Positions 27,423 to 36,215 of a stretch of 36,959 bases of DNA are shown piece by piece. The position numbers and the translations under genes were made by a program. The DNA comes from an uncultured Clostridia bacterium. Lineage in GTDB: Bacteria; Bacillota; Clostridia; TANB77; CAG-508. The stretch's first letter is position 1, and each line of letters starts with the position of its first letter. Location of the stretch: positions 1-36,959 of the forward strand of contig CAKPJM010000006.1 of assembly GCA_934162625.1 (NCBI GenBank), given 5' to 3'. Under the pieces are notes generated by a model. That model was not told the DNA's origin, ran no database searches, and saw nothing but the letters and a program-made list of their open reading frames with translations.

Positions 27423-27451
27423 TTGCAAATTTTATATTTACGTGTTACAAT
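27423..27451 (+). promoter_or_regulatory. Sigma-A-type promoter of rpsT
   Basis: TTGCAA (27423-27428) and TACAAT (27446-27451), 17-base spacer, about 45 bases before the rpsT start. Confidence 0.75.
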
Positions 27452-27495
27452 AGAAAAAGTGAAAATTTACTTTTACTTAAGGAGGTGCAAAACAT

Positions 27496-27759
27496 ATGCC
27501 AAATATCAAATCTGCAATCAAAAGAGTTGATGTTATTGAGAAAAAAACATTAAGAAATAATATGATTAAATCTGAATATAAAACAGCTACTAGAAAATTT
27601 GAATCTGCTGTATTAGAAGGAAATAAAGAAAAAGCAGAAGAACTTTTCAAAAATGCTGTAAAGAAAATAGATGGAGCTTGCTCAAAAGGTGTTATCAAAA
27701 AAAATACTGCATCTAGAAAAAAATCTAATTTAGCAAAAAAATTAAACACACTAGCATAA
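27496..27759 (+). CDS. rpsT: 30S ribosomal protein S20
   Basis: 87-aa basic helical primary 16S rRNA-binding protein. MPNIKSAIKRVDVIEKKTLR, NNMIKSEYKTATRKFESAV and KGVIKKNTASRKKSNLAKKL match the family along its whole length. Strong AAGGAGGTGC ribosome site before ATG 27496, own promoter and terminator, monocistronic. Confidence 0.97.
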   Translation: MPNIKSAIKRVDVIEKKTLRNNMIKSEYKTATRKFESAVLEGNKEKAEELFKNAVKKIDGACSKGVIKKNTASRKKSNLAKKLNTLA

Positions 27760-27779
27760 TAAGTTAATTATTTATTTAG

Positions 27780-27804
27780 GCAAATCATAAAGATTTGCTT
27801 TTTT
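27780..27804 (+). terminator. rpsT terminator
   Basis: GCAAATC / GATTTGC stem with loop ATAAA and a following T6 run, 20 bases after the rpsT stop. Confidence 0.85.
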
Positions 27805-27898
27805 ATATAGTAGGAAATTTCTCATTTCCTACTATATAAAAATACTATAATCACTATTGCTTTTGAATTTCTTATCTTATTCGAAAACTCAAGTCAGT
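27804..27898 (-). repeat. Intergenic structured repeat element, copy D (inverted, diverged)
   Basis: Hairpin 2 of copies A and B (TATATAGTAGGAAAT...CCTACTATATA) at 27804-27838, followed by the reverse complement of a diverged core (CTTGAGTTTTCGAATAAGAT... in the minus sense). Hairpin 1 is absent. The core stem keeps pairing despite substitutions. Confidence 0.7.
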
Positions 27899-27940
27899 AA
27901 GGATAAATGGCTCCTATTTTCTTTACCATTGAATATTTTT

Positions 27941-30554
27941 TTAGATCCAACTTCCATATTTTTTAATATATATTTTCTTGGCAAATATTGCAACTACGCA
28001 ATACAAAGCACTAATTCCTAGAATAACATTCAAATAATTTAAAGTTACAGGAACTAAGCCAATTGCCTTTCCTAAAAAAGTATATGGAACTAAAATTCCA
28101 ATTATACTTAGTAAAATAGAAGAAAAGTAAACCATTTTATTTGCATGGCTTTGTACAATAGGTAATTTTGATGTCCTTATTATATGCATTCCCATTAAGT
28201 TAGAAACAATACTATAGCTAAACCAAACTGTTTGAACGACTGCCGCTTCTCTTATTCCAAATATACACCATAAAGAAGCAAATACTAGCATATCAAAAAT
28301 TGAACTTAATGGTCCCATAAATAGCATGAAATTTTTTAAATCTTTAATATCAAATTTCTTTGGACTTTGTAAATACTCTTTATCTACATTATCAAAAGGT
28401 AAAGTCATCTGTCCAAAATCGTATAGTAAACTTTCTACTAACAATTGAATTGGAGTTTCTGGTAAGAATGGCAATAGTACACTGGCTATAATTACAGAAA
28501 CAACTTCCCCAAAGTTAAAGCTTACTGCCATTTTTATATATTTCATTAAATTTCCAAAAGTTCTTCTTCCGCTCTGTTACACCTTCTAATAATACATTTA
28601 AGTCTTTTTCCAAAAGTATAATATCTGCTGTTTCTTTAGCTATATCAACAGCTGTATCAACAGAAACACCAACATCAGAATTTGTAAGTGATGGTGCATC
28701 ATTGATACCATCTCCCATATAGCCTACAACATTTCCAGATTCCTTTAAAAGCCTTACTATTCTTGCCTTTTGAATTGGTGATAATTTTACAAAAACATTA
28801 GATTTTTTTAGTAATCTCAAAACACCAACATCTGCTAATTTATCTATTTGTGCACCAGTAACAATTTTTTTAGTACTTATATTTACTTTTTTGCAAATAC
28901 ATTTAGTAACAGCAGCATTGTCACCGGTTAAAACAATTACTCTAATACCCGCATTGTTCAATTTTTCAATAGCAACTTTAGCACTCTCCTTAGGAGGATC
29001 TAAAAATCCAATAAATCCAACAAGTGACATTTTTGATTCGTTTTCAACACTAAATGTTTCTACATCATTAATATTTTTCTTTTGGCATACAGCAACTACT
29101 CTTAATCCTTCTTCGTTTAATTCATTTGCTATTTTTCTTATATTCTCTTTAATTTCTTTTGTAATTGGAATTACCTCATGTTCATAGTCAATAGTAGTAC
29201 AAATATTTAAGATTTCCTCAACAGCACCTTTAGTAATTAAAAGCTTTTCTCCATTATTCTCAACAACAACAGAAAGTCTTCTTCTACTAAAATCAAAAGG
29301 TATCTCATCCACTTTTTTAAATTCATTCACTAAGTTACTTAGGTCACTTTTTAAGGCCCTATGTATTACAGCTTCATCAATACTACCTTTTAATCCAGTT
29401 TGAAAATATGAGTTTAAGAATGCATGTTTTAAAACTCTTATATTTTCATTTCCGTATACATCTAAGTACTTTTCTAGTACTATTTTATCTTCTGTTAAAG
29501 TCCCTGTTTTATCTGTACATAAAATATTCATTGCACCAAAGTTCTGTATAGAATCCAATTTTTTTACAATTGTCTTTTTCTTGGACATTCTAACTGCACC
29601 TTTAGAAAGGCAAGATGATAAAATAACTGGAAGCAAAAGGGGAGTAATTGTAATTGCAATAGCTACAGCAAAAGTAAATGCAAGTATTGTATCATGTTTT
29701 TGATAATTAACAATAAATACTAAAGGAATTAAAATAAGCATAAATCTTATTAGTAGCCTACTAATACTCTCAACGCCCTTTTGGAAACTAGTTTTAGGTT
29801 TGCCTTGTGTTAATGTGTGTGCAACTCTTCCAAAATACGTGTTATCGCCTGTACGAATTACTACAGCTTTTGCACTACCACTTATTACATTTGTTCCCAT
29901 AAAGCAAATAGTATCTAAATCTGTTATACTATCAATATCATTAATTGATTCAAGTTCTGTATTTGTAAGTTTTCTTACTGCATCAGATTCTCCAGTAATT
30001 GAAGATTGTCCAACATATAAATCCTTAGATTCTATAATACGTAAATCAGCTGGGATCATATCGCCAGCAGAAAGAACTACAATATCGTTTAGAGTAACCT
30101 CTTTTATAGGTATTTTTTTCTCTTTACCATTTCTTATAACTGTTGCAGTAGTTTCAACTAGTTCCTTCAACTTTTCAGCTGCATTATTAGAGCGAAATAC
30201 TTCTATAAATTCTAGTAATGTACTTACAATAATTAACACTGCAATAACAATTATATTAGCAGGGCTTGGATTTTCAGGCAAAATAATATCTGTGTAAATT
30301 AAAATAAAACTAATCCCAAGCAAAATACTATTAAAAGGACTAAAAAGGCTAGCAAAGAAATAGTTATACCACTTCTTTGGTTTTGACTGTTTTACCTGAT
30401 TAGGTCCTAAATTCCTAAAATTCTCTGCCGCTTTAGCAGATGATAAACCTTTATCAGATACTTTGTGTTTCTTCTTAAAATCTTCAGAATTAGAAACACA
30501 ATCCTCTCCATAAAAGTTTTTTACATCAAAATCTTCTTTTTTTACATTTGCCAT
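27941..30554 (-). CDS. mgtA: P-type ATPase, magnesium-translocating type, one +1 shift site
   Basis: P3B-type Mg2+ importer family, 870 aa after skipping C28571 at a zero-frame CGG. In order: N-terminal cytoplasmic segment with AAENFRNLGPNQVKQSK, actuator QSSITGESDAVRKL, phosphorylation DKTGTLTEDK near residue 345, hinge YMGDGINDAPSLTNSDVGVS, then restored EGVTEGRRTFGNLMKYIKMA (Gly about 662) leading into the last membrane helices (SVIIASVLLPFLPETPIQLL and on). Unshifted it lacks the whole C-terminal membrane domain. No M-box riboswitch is visible in the short leader. Substrate by family resemblance; start after AAGAAGGTTTTAGT. Confidence 0.9.
28568..28571 (-). other. CGG +1 frameshift site in the P-type ATPase
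   Basis: Codons GTA ACA GAG CGG AAG AAG; skipping C28571 gives GAG GGA AGA AGA ACT TTT GGA, i.e. EGRRTFGNLMKYIKM, diagnostic for MgtA-type pumps. Unshifted stop at 28515. Confidence 0.9.
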
Positions 30555-30644
30555 ACTAAAACCTTCTTTCGTGTTCTAGAAAGAGTATATCACTAAATAA
30601 AAAAAAATAAACAATATTTTTAAAAAAAATGTAATTTGTGTGAA

Positions 30645-30705
30645 CGATTCTAGGGACTGTCCCTCTTTTGTTGGATAACAAAAGGGGACTGTCCTGAATC
30701 GTACA
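30645..30705. repeat. Degenerate palindromic GGGACTGTCC element
   Basis: Imperfect inverted repeat ACGATTCTAGGGACTGTCCC ... AACAAAAGGGGACTGTCC then TGAATCGT, the arms of a related but diverged form of the element at 17410. Ends a few bases before the stop codon of the ferritin-like gene on the minus strand. Confidence 0.75.
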
Positions 30706-30707
30706 AT

Positions 30708-31211
30708 TCATCTTAGTCTATTAAATATTTCTAAATGTGTTTTTTCATCTAAAATAATTCTTTCAAGAAGCTGTTGTATGCTTTTATTTTGTGTATGTTT
30801 AATTGCTTCTTCATACTCCTTTATTGCTTTCTTTTCAGATTCTATGTTATATTCCAGCATACTATAAACATTCCTAAAATTATATTTTATATTATTTGCA
30901 CTCCACATGTTGCATTCTTTATCCATAAAATATGGCTTCCCGCCTAGTTTTTTTATTAACTCTCCTATTAATTCTAAATGGTGCATTTCCTCTATTGCAA
31001 TACTAAGTAAGATTTTGCTGAAGTTTTCATATCTATTTAATTCTATATGTTCATAAATATACTGTAAAACTGCTGTTAATTCTCCATCTGCACTTGAATA
31101 ACTTTTGTAGAGTAACTTCGCATAATTTATATTTTGTCTGATGTTCATTAATTTCGGATACGGAATATTTCTTTTAGAATTAAGTATTTCTTCAACTTCT
31201 TCATATGTCAT
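30708..31211 (-). CDS. Ferritin-like diiron-domain protein
   Basis: 167-aa four-helix protein. Potential di-metal ligands appear in order: Glu in SSADGELTAVLQYIYEH, the pair in AIEEMHHLELIG, Glu in YNIESEKKAIKEYEEA, and ILDEKTHLEIF, the E...ExxH...E...ExxH spacing of rubrerythrin/bacterioferritin-like families. There is no C-terminal rubredoxin Cys motif. A role in iron or peroxide handling is inferred only. The ATG at 31211 is preferred (GGGGTGATT ribosome site); the GTG at 31220 overlaps that site. Confidence 0.75.
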   Translation of the reverse strand: MTYEEVEEILNSKRNIPYPKLMNIRQNINYAKLLYKSYSSADGELTAVLQYIYEHIELNRYENFSKILLSIAIEEMHHLELIGELIKKLGGKPYFMDKECNMWSANNIKYNFRNVYSMLEYNIESEKKAIKEYEEAIKHTQNKSIQQLLERIILDEKTHLEIFNRLR

Positions 31212-31245
31212 AATAATCACCCCATGGTGTATAATATGAAAAAAT

Positions 31246-31276
31246 AAAACAAAAGGGGTCTGTCCCCTTTTGTTTT
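31246..31276 (-). terminator. Palindromic AAAACAAAAGGGG element acting as tex terminator
   Basis: Perfect 13-base arms (31246-31258 and 31264-31276) with loop TCTGT, directly abutting the tex stop codon; same family as the elements at 17410 and 24791. Confidence 0.8.
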
Positions 31277-33427
31277 TTAAACCTTCATACTCAATTTTAC
31301 TTTTTGTTTTTCGTTATCTATTCCAATTACTTTTACTTTAACTATGTCTCCTACTGATACTATTTCTGATGGATTTTTTACATAGTTATTGCTCATTTCT
31401 GATATATGTACTAATCCATCATGTTTTACTCCTATGTCTACAAATGCTCCAAAGTCTATTACATTTCTTACTGTTCCGTTTAATACCATTCCTTCTTTTA
31501 GGTCTTCAAATTTTAAAACATCTGACCTTAAAATTTGTTTTGGCATATCTTCTCTAGGATCTCTTCCTGGTTTTGATAATTCTTCTATTATATCTTTTAA
31601 AGTTATTTCACTTGTATTTAATTTTTTGCTTGTTTCTTTTATATTAATATTTGCTAATTTTTCTTTTATTGTTTTTAGTCCTTCTTTATCTCTTAAATCT
31701 TGTTTTTTACAACCAATTTCTTTTAATAAATTTTCTGCAATTTCATAGCTTTCTGGATGAACTGCTGTTACTTCTAATGGGTTATCTCCATCATATATTC
31801 TAATAAATCCTGCACATTGCTCATATGCTGATTTTCCTAGTTTTGCTACTTTTAATAACTCTTTTCTGTTTTTAAATTTTCCGTTTTCATCTCTATACTT
31901 AACTATATTTTTACTAATAGAACTATTTAGCCCAGACACATATGTTAAAAGTGATGGAGTTGCTGTGTTTACATCTACACCTACACTATTTACGCTATCT
32001 TCTACTACTCCACTTAAGCTTTCAGAAAGTCTTTTTTGGTTAACATCATGTTGATATTGCCCTACTCCAATTGATTTTGGATCTATTTTTACTAGTTCTG
32101 CAAGTGGATCTTGAAGTCTTCTTGCTATTGATATTGCTCCTCTTATAGATACGTTTATATCTGGATATTCTTCTGTTGCAAGTTTTGATGCAGAATAAAC
32201 AGAAGCTCCTGCTTCGCTAACTATTGCATAATTTACATCTTTACTTGCTTCTTTTATAACATCAGAGACAAATTGTTCTGATTCCCTTGATGCTGTTCCA
32301 TTTCCTATTGCAATTATATTTATATTGTCTTTTTTAATTAAGTCTAACAAAGTCTTTTTGCTATTTTCTACATCATTTTGTGGAGCTGTTGGATAAATTG
32401 TTGCAGTATCTAAAACTTTTCCTGTTTCATCTATTACAGCAATTTTGCATCCTGTTCTATATGCTGGGTCAAATCCCATTACTGTTTGACCTTTTATTGG
32501 ACTCCCCAATAATAATTGTTTAGCATTTTTTCCAAATACTTTAATTGCTTGTTCTTCTGCTTTTTCTGTTAAATCTGAGCGAATTTCTCTATCTATTGAA
32601 GGCTCAATTAATCTTTTAAAACTATCGTTTATGGTTTCTTTTAAAATATCTGTAAATTCTGTATTTCCTTTTATAATGTCATTTTCTATATAGTTTATTA
32701 TAGTATCTTCTGGCTTTTCTAACTTTACTTTTAAAAAATCTTCTTTTTCTCCTCTATTTATTGCAAGAATTCTATGACTTGGTATTCTATTAATTTTTTC
32801 TGAAAAATCATAGTACATTTCATAACTAGATTTCTCTTCATCATTTGTAGCTTTTGTTTTTATTAAACCTTCTCTGTAACACATCTGCTTTATTCTTTTT
32901 CTATATTCTGCCACATCTGATATATTTTCTGCAATTATATCTTTTGCTCCTGTAAGTGCCTCTTCTTCATTGTTTACGCCCTTTTCTTCATTTATAAATT
33001 CTTTTGCAATTTCCAAAACAGGTCTTTTATCTACTTGCAAATATATAATTGTAGCCAATGGCTCTAATCCTTTTTCTTTTGCAATTGAAGCTCTTGTTCT
33101 CTTCTTTTGTTTATATGGTCTATAAATATCCTCCACTTCTGAAAGCGTAATTGCATTTTCTATTTGAATTTTTAGTTCATCTGTCATCTTTCCTTGTTCT
33201 TCTATTGATTTAGATATTTCTTCTTTTCTTTTATTTAGATTTCTTAAGTATGTTAATCTATCATTTAAGTTTCTTAACACTTCATCACTTAATCCTCCTG
33301 TTGCTTCCTTTCTATAACGAGCAATAAAAGGAATTGTATTCCCATCATCAATTAATTTAATTGTATTTTGTGCTTGAAACTCTTTTACTCCTAATTCATG
33401 TGCTATAACCCCTGCTATTTTATCCAT
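31277..33427 (-). CDS. tex: Tex-type transcription accessory / S1 RNA-binding protein
   Basis: 716 aa. Order: N-terminal helix-turn-helix part (IAGVIAHELGVKEFQAQNTI, IPFIARYRKEATGGLSDEVL), YqgF-like RNase H fold (MGFDPAYRTGCKIAVIDETG), helix-hairpin-helix (VGVDVNTATPSLLTYVSGLN, NRKELLKVAKLGKSAYEQCA), C-terminal S1 domain (VLNGTVRNVIDFGAFVDIGV, KHDGLVHISEMS). Binds nucleic acid; in characterised bacteria affects transcription and stress survival. ATG 33427 is preferred over ATG 33439, which abuts the AAAGGA. No zero-frame CGG; two out-of-phase AAC GGA are read normally. Confidence 0.94.
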   Translation of the reverse strand: MDKIAGVIAHELGVKEFQAQNTIKLIDDGNTIPFIARYRKEATGGLSDEVLRNLNDRLTYLRNLNKRKEEISKSIEEQGKMTDELKIQIENAITLSEVEDIYRPYKQKKRTRASIAKEKGLEPLATIIYLQVDKRPVLEIAKEFINEEKGVNNEEEALTGAKDIIAENISDVAEYRKRIKQMCYREGLIKTKATNDEEKSSYEMYYDFSEKINRIPSHRILAINRGEKEDFLKVKLEKPEDTIINYIENDIIKGNTEFTDILKETINDSFKRLIEPSIDREIRSDLTEKAEEQAIKVFGKNAKQLLLGSPIKGQTVMGFDPAYRTGCKIAVIDETGKVLDTATIYPTAPQNDVENSKKTLLDLIKKDNINIIAIGNGTASRESEQFVSDVIKEASKDVNYAIVSEAGASVYSASKLATEEYPDINVSIRGAISIARRLQDPLAELVKIDPKSIGVGQYQHDVNQKRLSESLSGVVEDSVNSVGVDVNTATPSLLTYVSGLNSSISKNIVKYRDENGKFKNRKELLKVAKLGKSAYEQCAGFIRIYDGDNPLEVTAVHPESYEIAENLLKEIGCKKQDLRDKEGLKTIKEKLANINIKETSKKLNTSEITLKDIIEELSKPGRDPREDMPKQILRSDVLKFEDLKEGMVLNGTVRNVIDFGAFVDIGVKHDGLVHISEMSNNYVKNPSEIVSVGDIVKVKVIGIDNEKQKVKLSMKV

Positions 33428-33543
33428 TATATATATCATTCCTTTCTTTTTACATTTGTTATTTTATATTATAAATTAGTTAAAGTAAATAAAAATATAT
33501 CTTTTAATTAGATTTTATTTTTTACATTTTTTGGGATTTTTTG

Positions 33544-33572
33544 TTGATTTTTAAATCTTATTCCTATATAAT
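33544..33572 (+). promoter_or_regulatory. Consensus promoter of the 29-aa mini-gene
   Basis: TTGATT (33544-33549) and TATAAT (33567-33572), 17-base spacer; about 45 bases of leader follow. Confidence 0.75.
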
Positions 33573-33621
33573 ATTTCCATCCTTTTCCAGAGGAAATCTT
33601 TAGGAAAGGAGGATTTTACAT

Positions 33622-33711
33622 ATGACAACAGCAGATTTAATTTGGCATTTGATAGAGTTGATTTTAGAAGATGAAGAAACTAAATCAAATGCTAATGACC
33701 CAAAAGACTGA
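33622..33711 (+). CDS. 29-aa small protein of unknown function
   Basis: MTTADLIWHLIELILEDEET then KSNANDPKD. The N-terminal part can form an amphipathic helix (Leu/Ile/Trp face) and the tail is acidic and polar. It has a near-perfect AGGAAAGGAGG ribosome site 8 bases before the ATG, its own promoter at 33544 and its own terminator at 33721, so it is very likely expressed as a monocistronic mini-gene. No cysteine, so not an AgrD. Family not recognised; it could also be a regulatory leader peptide. Confidence 0.7.
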   Translation: MTTADLIWHLIELILEDEETKSNANDPKD

Positions 33712-33720
33712 TAATAGTCA

Positions 33721-33755
33721 AACAAGAGTGTATCGCAATTACACTCTTGTTTTTC
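33721..33755 (+). terminator. Terminator of the mini-gene
   Basis: Perfect 12-base arms AACAAGAGTGTA / TACACTCTTGTT, loop TCGCAAT, then TTT, 9 bases after the stop. Confidence 0.85.
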
Positions 33756-33791
33756 GTTGAATACTCAAAACTTTCAATTTTTCCATTCAGC

Positions 33792-33921
33792 AAGAAAAGT
33801 GGCTTTGCCACACTTTTCTTCTCGCCGATTTGAGTTTCCGAATGAAATGAGGAAATCTCAAAGGCAATAGCGATTATAGCATTTTGTTTAATAGGAAAAT
33901 CTTCGATTTTTCCTATTAAAC
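33792..33921 (+). repeat. Intergenic structured repeat element, copy C (different hairpins)
   Basis: The core at 33821-33885 is almost identical to copies A and B, but both flanking hairpins are unrelated in sequence: hairpin 1 AAGAAAAGTGGCTTTGCCAC... (33792-33820), hairpin 2 GTTTAATAGGAAAAT...CCTATTAAAC (33886-33921). Pairing is kept while sequence is replaced. Confidence 0.85.
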
Positions 33922-33956
33922 AAAAAAAGAACTAAGTGTCGCAATCCACTTAGTTC
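33922..33956 (-). terminator. Terminator of the feo operon
   Basis: GAACTAAGTG / CACTTAGTTC stem (33929-33938, 33947-33956); on the minus strand a T7 run follows. Its loop contains TCGCAAT, the same as the neighbouring mini-gene terminator. The rest of 33957-34040 shows no gene. Confidence 0.75.
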
Positions 33957-34040
33957 GATTTTACATATGACATCATCATATTAACTTAAGTTAACTATAG
34001 TATACTATCTTTTCCATTAAATGTCAAATGTTTTCTATAT

Positions 34041-34187
34041 TTATTTTTTCTTTCCGCAATTGCACCCTTCCCTTTTATATATACATTTTGAGCATACATC
34101 TTTATCTTTTTTTATAAAATTAAAATATGCTATTATACCTAACACTCCTATAACAACTGCTAAAATAATGAAATCTACAAAATTCAT
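34041..34187 (-). CDS. FeoB-associated Cys-rich membrane protein
   Basis: 48 aa, too short for most gene callers: MNFVDFIILAVVIGVLGIIA (one transmembrane helix), then YFNFIKKDKDVCSKCIYKRE and GCNCGKKK with four cysteines (CxxC...CxC). This matches the small Cys-rich protein often found at the end of feo operons, probably a partner or iron/redox-binding accessory of FeoB. GGAGAG ribosome site before ATG 34187; 53 bases after feoB. The out-of-phase CGG (TGC GGA) is read normally. Confidence 0.88.
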   Translation of the reverse strand: MNFVDFIILAVVIGVLGIIAYFNFIKKDKDVCSKCIYKREGCNCGKKK

Positions 34188-34240
34188 AAAAACTCTCCTT
34201 ATCCTTTCACACTTCCCACATCACACTGCGCACTTCCATT

Positions 34241-36215
34241 TTACAAATTACCAATAAATGTTCCTACATTAAATACTATACTAGCCAAAATCCAGGCTAA
34301 TCCTGTTTGAAAAGCTATTGCTTTAAACATTTTCCTGGTTGTACCAAGTTCTCTTCTCATTGCTCCTATTGCCCCAAAGCATGGTGCACTAAATAAATTA
34401 AATACCATATATGCATATGCACTTGCAGGAGTAAAGAAATTAAATGCTACTGATTTAAATAATAAGGCTCCCTCTTCTACCTCTTCACTTAATCCTGCTA
34501 TTATATTCATTGATGATATTACTTGTTCTTTTGCAACTAATCCTTGCACAGCTGATACAGACGCTTCCCAGCTAACTGTTCCAAGTATTGGATAGAATAT
34601 CCATGAAATAGCATTTCCTATGCTTGCTAAAATGCTATCTTTTATTTCCACTCCATATTCTAATTTCCAAGAGAATGATAGTAAAAACCAGATTACTACT
34701 GAACAAAATAGTATTATTGTTCCTGCTCTTTTTATAAATTCTTTTACTTTATCAAATACATCCCTTGCTACATATTTTACACTTGGCAATTTATACTCTG
34801 GAAGTTCAGATATAAACGCTGTTCCGCTATCTTTCATAAATAATTTTTTAATAATAATAGCAGATATTAAAATTATTGCTATTGCAAAAAAGTATAATGA
34901 TGCAGAAACAAGTCCAGATTTATCTGCAAAAAAGTATCCTGTAAACATTGCAATTATTGGCAATTTTGCACTACATGGTATAAATGGTGTTAGCATTATA
35001 GATAGTTCTCTTTCTTTGCTATCTTTTATTATTCTTGTTGACATTATTGCAGGCACACTACATCCGAAGTCCAACTATGAATGGCACTAAAGTTTCTCCA
35101 CTTAATCCAAATTTTTTAAATAACTTGTCTAATAAAAATGTTACTCTAGACATATATCCAGTAGTTTCCAATATTGATATACAAATGAATAATATAATTA
35201 ACTGTGGTACAAAACCTAAAACTGCTCCTACTCCTGCAATTATTCCATCTACAACTAAACTTGTTGACCATGCTGATGCACCTAAATTTGTTAAGCCTTC
35301 TCTTACAATTTCTCCAAAGTTTTCTACTAATCCTGAAATTCCATCAACTGTAAAGCTTCCAACAACCCCTACTGATAAATAATAGACTAAAAACATTATC
35401 ACTACAAATATAGGAAATGCTAAAAACTTATTTAAAAATATTTTATCTAATTTATCTGACATAGTTTCTTTTATTGGAGTTATTGTTGTTGATTTATTTT
35501 TTATTTTAACTATGTACTCATACCTAGCATTTGCAATAATTTCTTCTATGTCCATTTTGTATGTTTCTTCAAGTTTTTGCCTACTGTTTTTTACACTTCC
35601 TTTTTGATAGCTTTGATATAGCTTGTCATTCTCTAATATTTTTATTGCCATAAATCTATTTACTTTTAATTCATTTTCTATGTTAATTATTTCATTTTCT
35701 ATATCTGATTTAAATATTTCTTTACTTCTATTTTTTTGCTTATTATATTTTTTTATTGTATCTTTTAATTTCTCTATTCCAGTTGCTTTTAATGCGGATA
35801 TAATTACAACATCTGTTCCTATCTCTTTTGATAGTTTTTCTTTATCTATATGTATTCCTTTTTTCTCTAATCTATCAGCCATATTAAGTGCTATTATAAC
35901 CTTTGTATCTAACTCCATAAGTTGGGTAGTAAGGTATAGGCTTCTTTCTATTGATGTAGCATCTACTATATTTATTATTACATCTGGCTTGTCTTCTAAT
36001 ACAAACCTTCTTGAAACTTCTTCTTCTACTGTATATGGACTAAGCGAATAGATTCCCGGTAAGTCTACTAAGTCATCTCCTAAATCTTTTATTTTTCCTA
36101 CTTTTCTTTCTATTGTCACACCTGGCCAATTTCCTATTTTTTGATTTGTTCCAGTAAGTAAATTAAAAAGTGTGGTTTTACCACTGTTTTGATTTCCTAC
36201 TAATGCGATTTTCAT
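34241..36215 (-). CDS. feoB: Ferrous iron transport GTPase FeoB, one +1 shift site
   Basis: 657 aa after skipping C35066 at a zero-frame CGG, normal for clostridial FeoB. N-terminal G domain: G1 GNQNSGKTTLFNLLTG, G3 DLPGIYSLSPY, G4 ALNMAD. Then the GDI helices, transmembrane region with first Gate motif restored by the shift (PFIVGLGCSVPAIMSTR, Gly about 384) and second Gate near the end (AVNFFTPASAYAYM-like region reads FNFFTPASAYAYM, ...ELGTTRKMFKAI). Unshifted it ends two codons after the site, losing half the transporter. The ATG shares one base with the feoA stop (TAATG). Confidence 0.95.
35063..35066 (-). other. CGG +1 frameshift site in feoB
   Basis: Codons GTT GGA CTT CGG ATG TAG; skipping C35066 gives CTT GGA TGT AGT GTG CCT GCA, i.e. 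VGLGCSVPAIM, the FeoB Gate motif. The unshifted stop lies only one codon further. Confidence 0.92.

Noticed and set aside
30555..30707. M-box or other riboswitch upstream of the Mg-type ATPase
   Set aside because: The leader is about 150 bases, mostly A/T runs and the palindromic element; no M-box helices or conserved sequence are visible.
8226..33921. CRISPR array from repeated core sequences
   Set aside because: Copies are kilobases apart, about 65-130 bp long, in both orientations, with no short regular spacers and no cas genes.
34021..34257. Plus-strand 78-codon open frame
   Set aside because: It overlaps, on the opposite strand, the well-supported 48-aa FeoB-associated Cys-rich protein and has no ribosome site.
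4336..35066. prfB-like programmed frameshifting with slippery codon and internal Shine-Dalgarno
   Set aside because: The preceding codon varies among at least eleven codons, and I see no recurrent AGGGGG-type element at fixed distance or stop codon in the A site.
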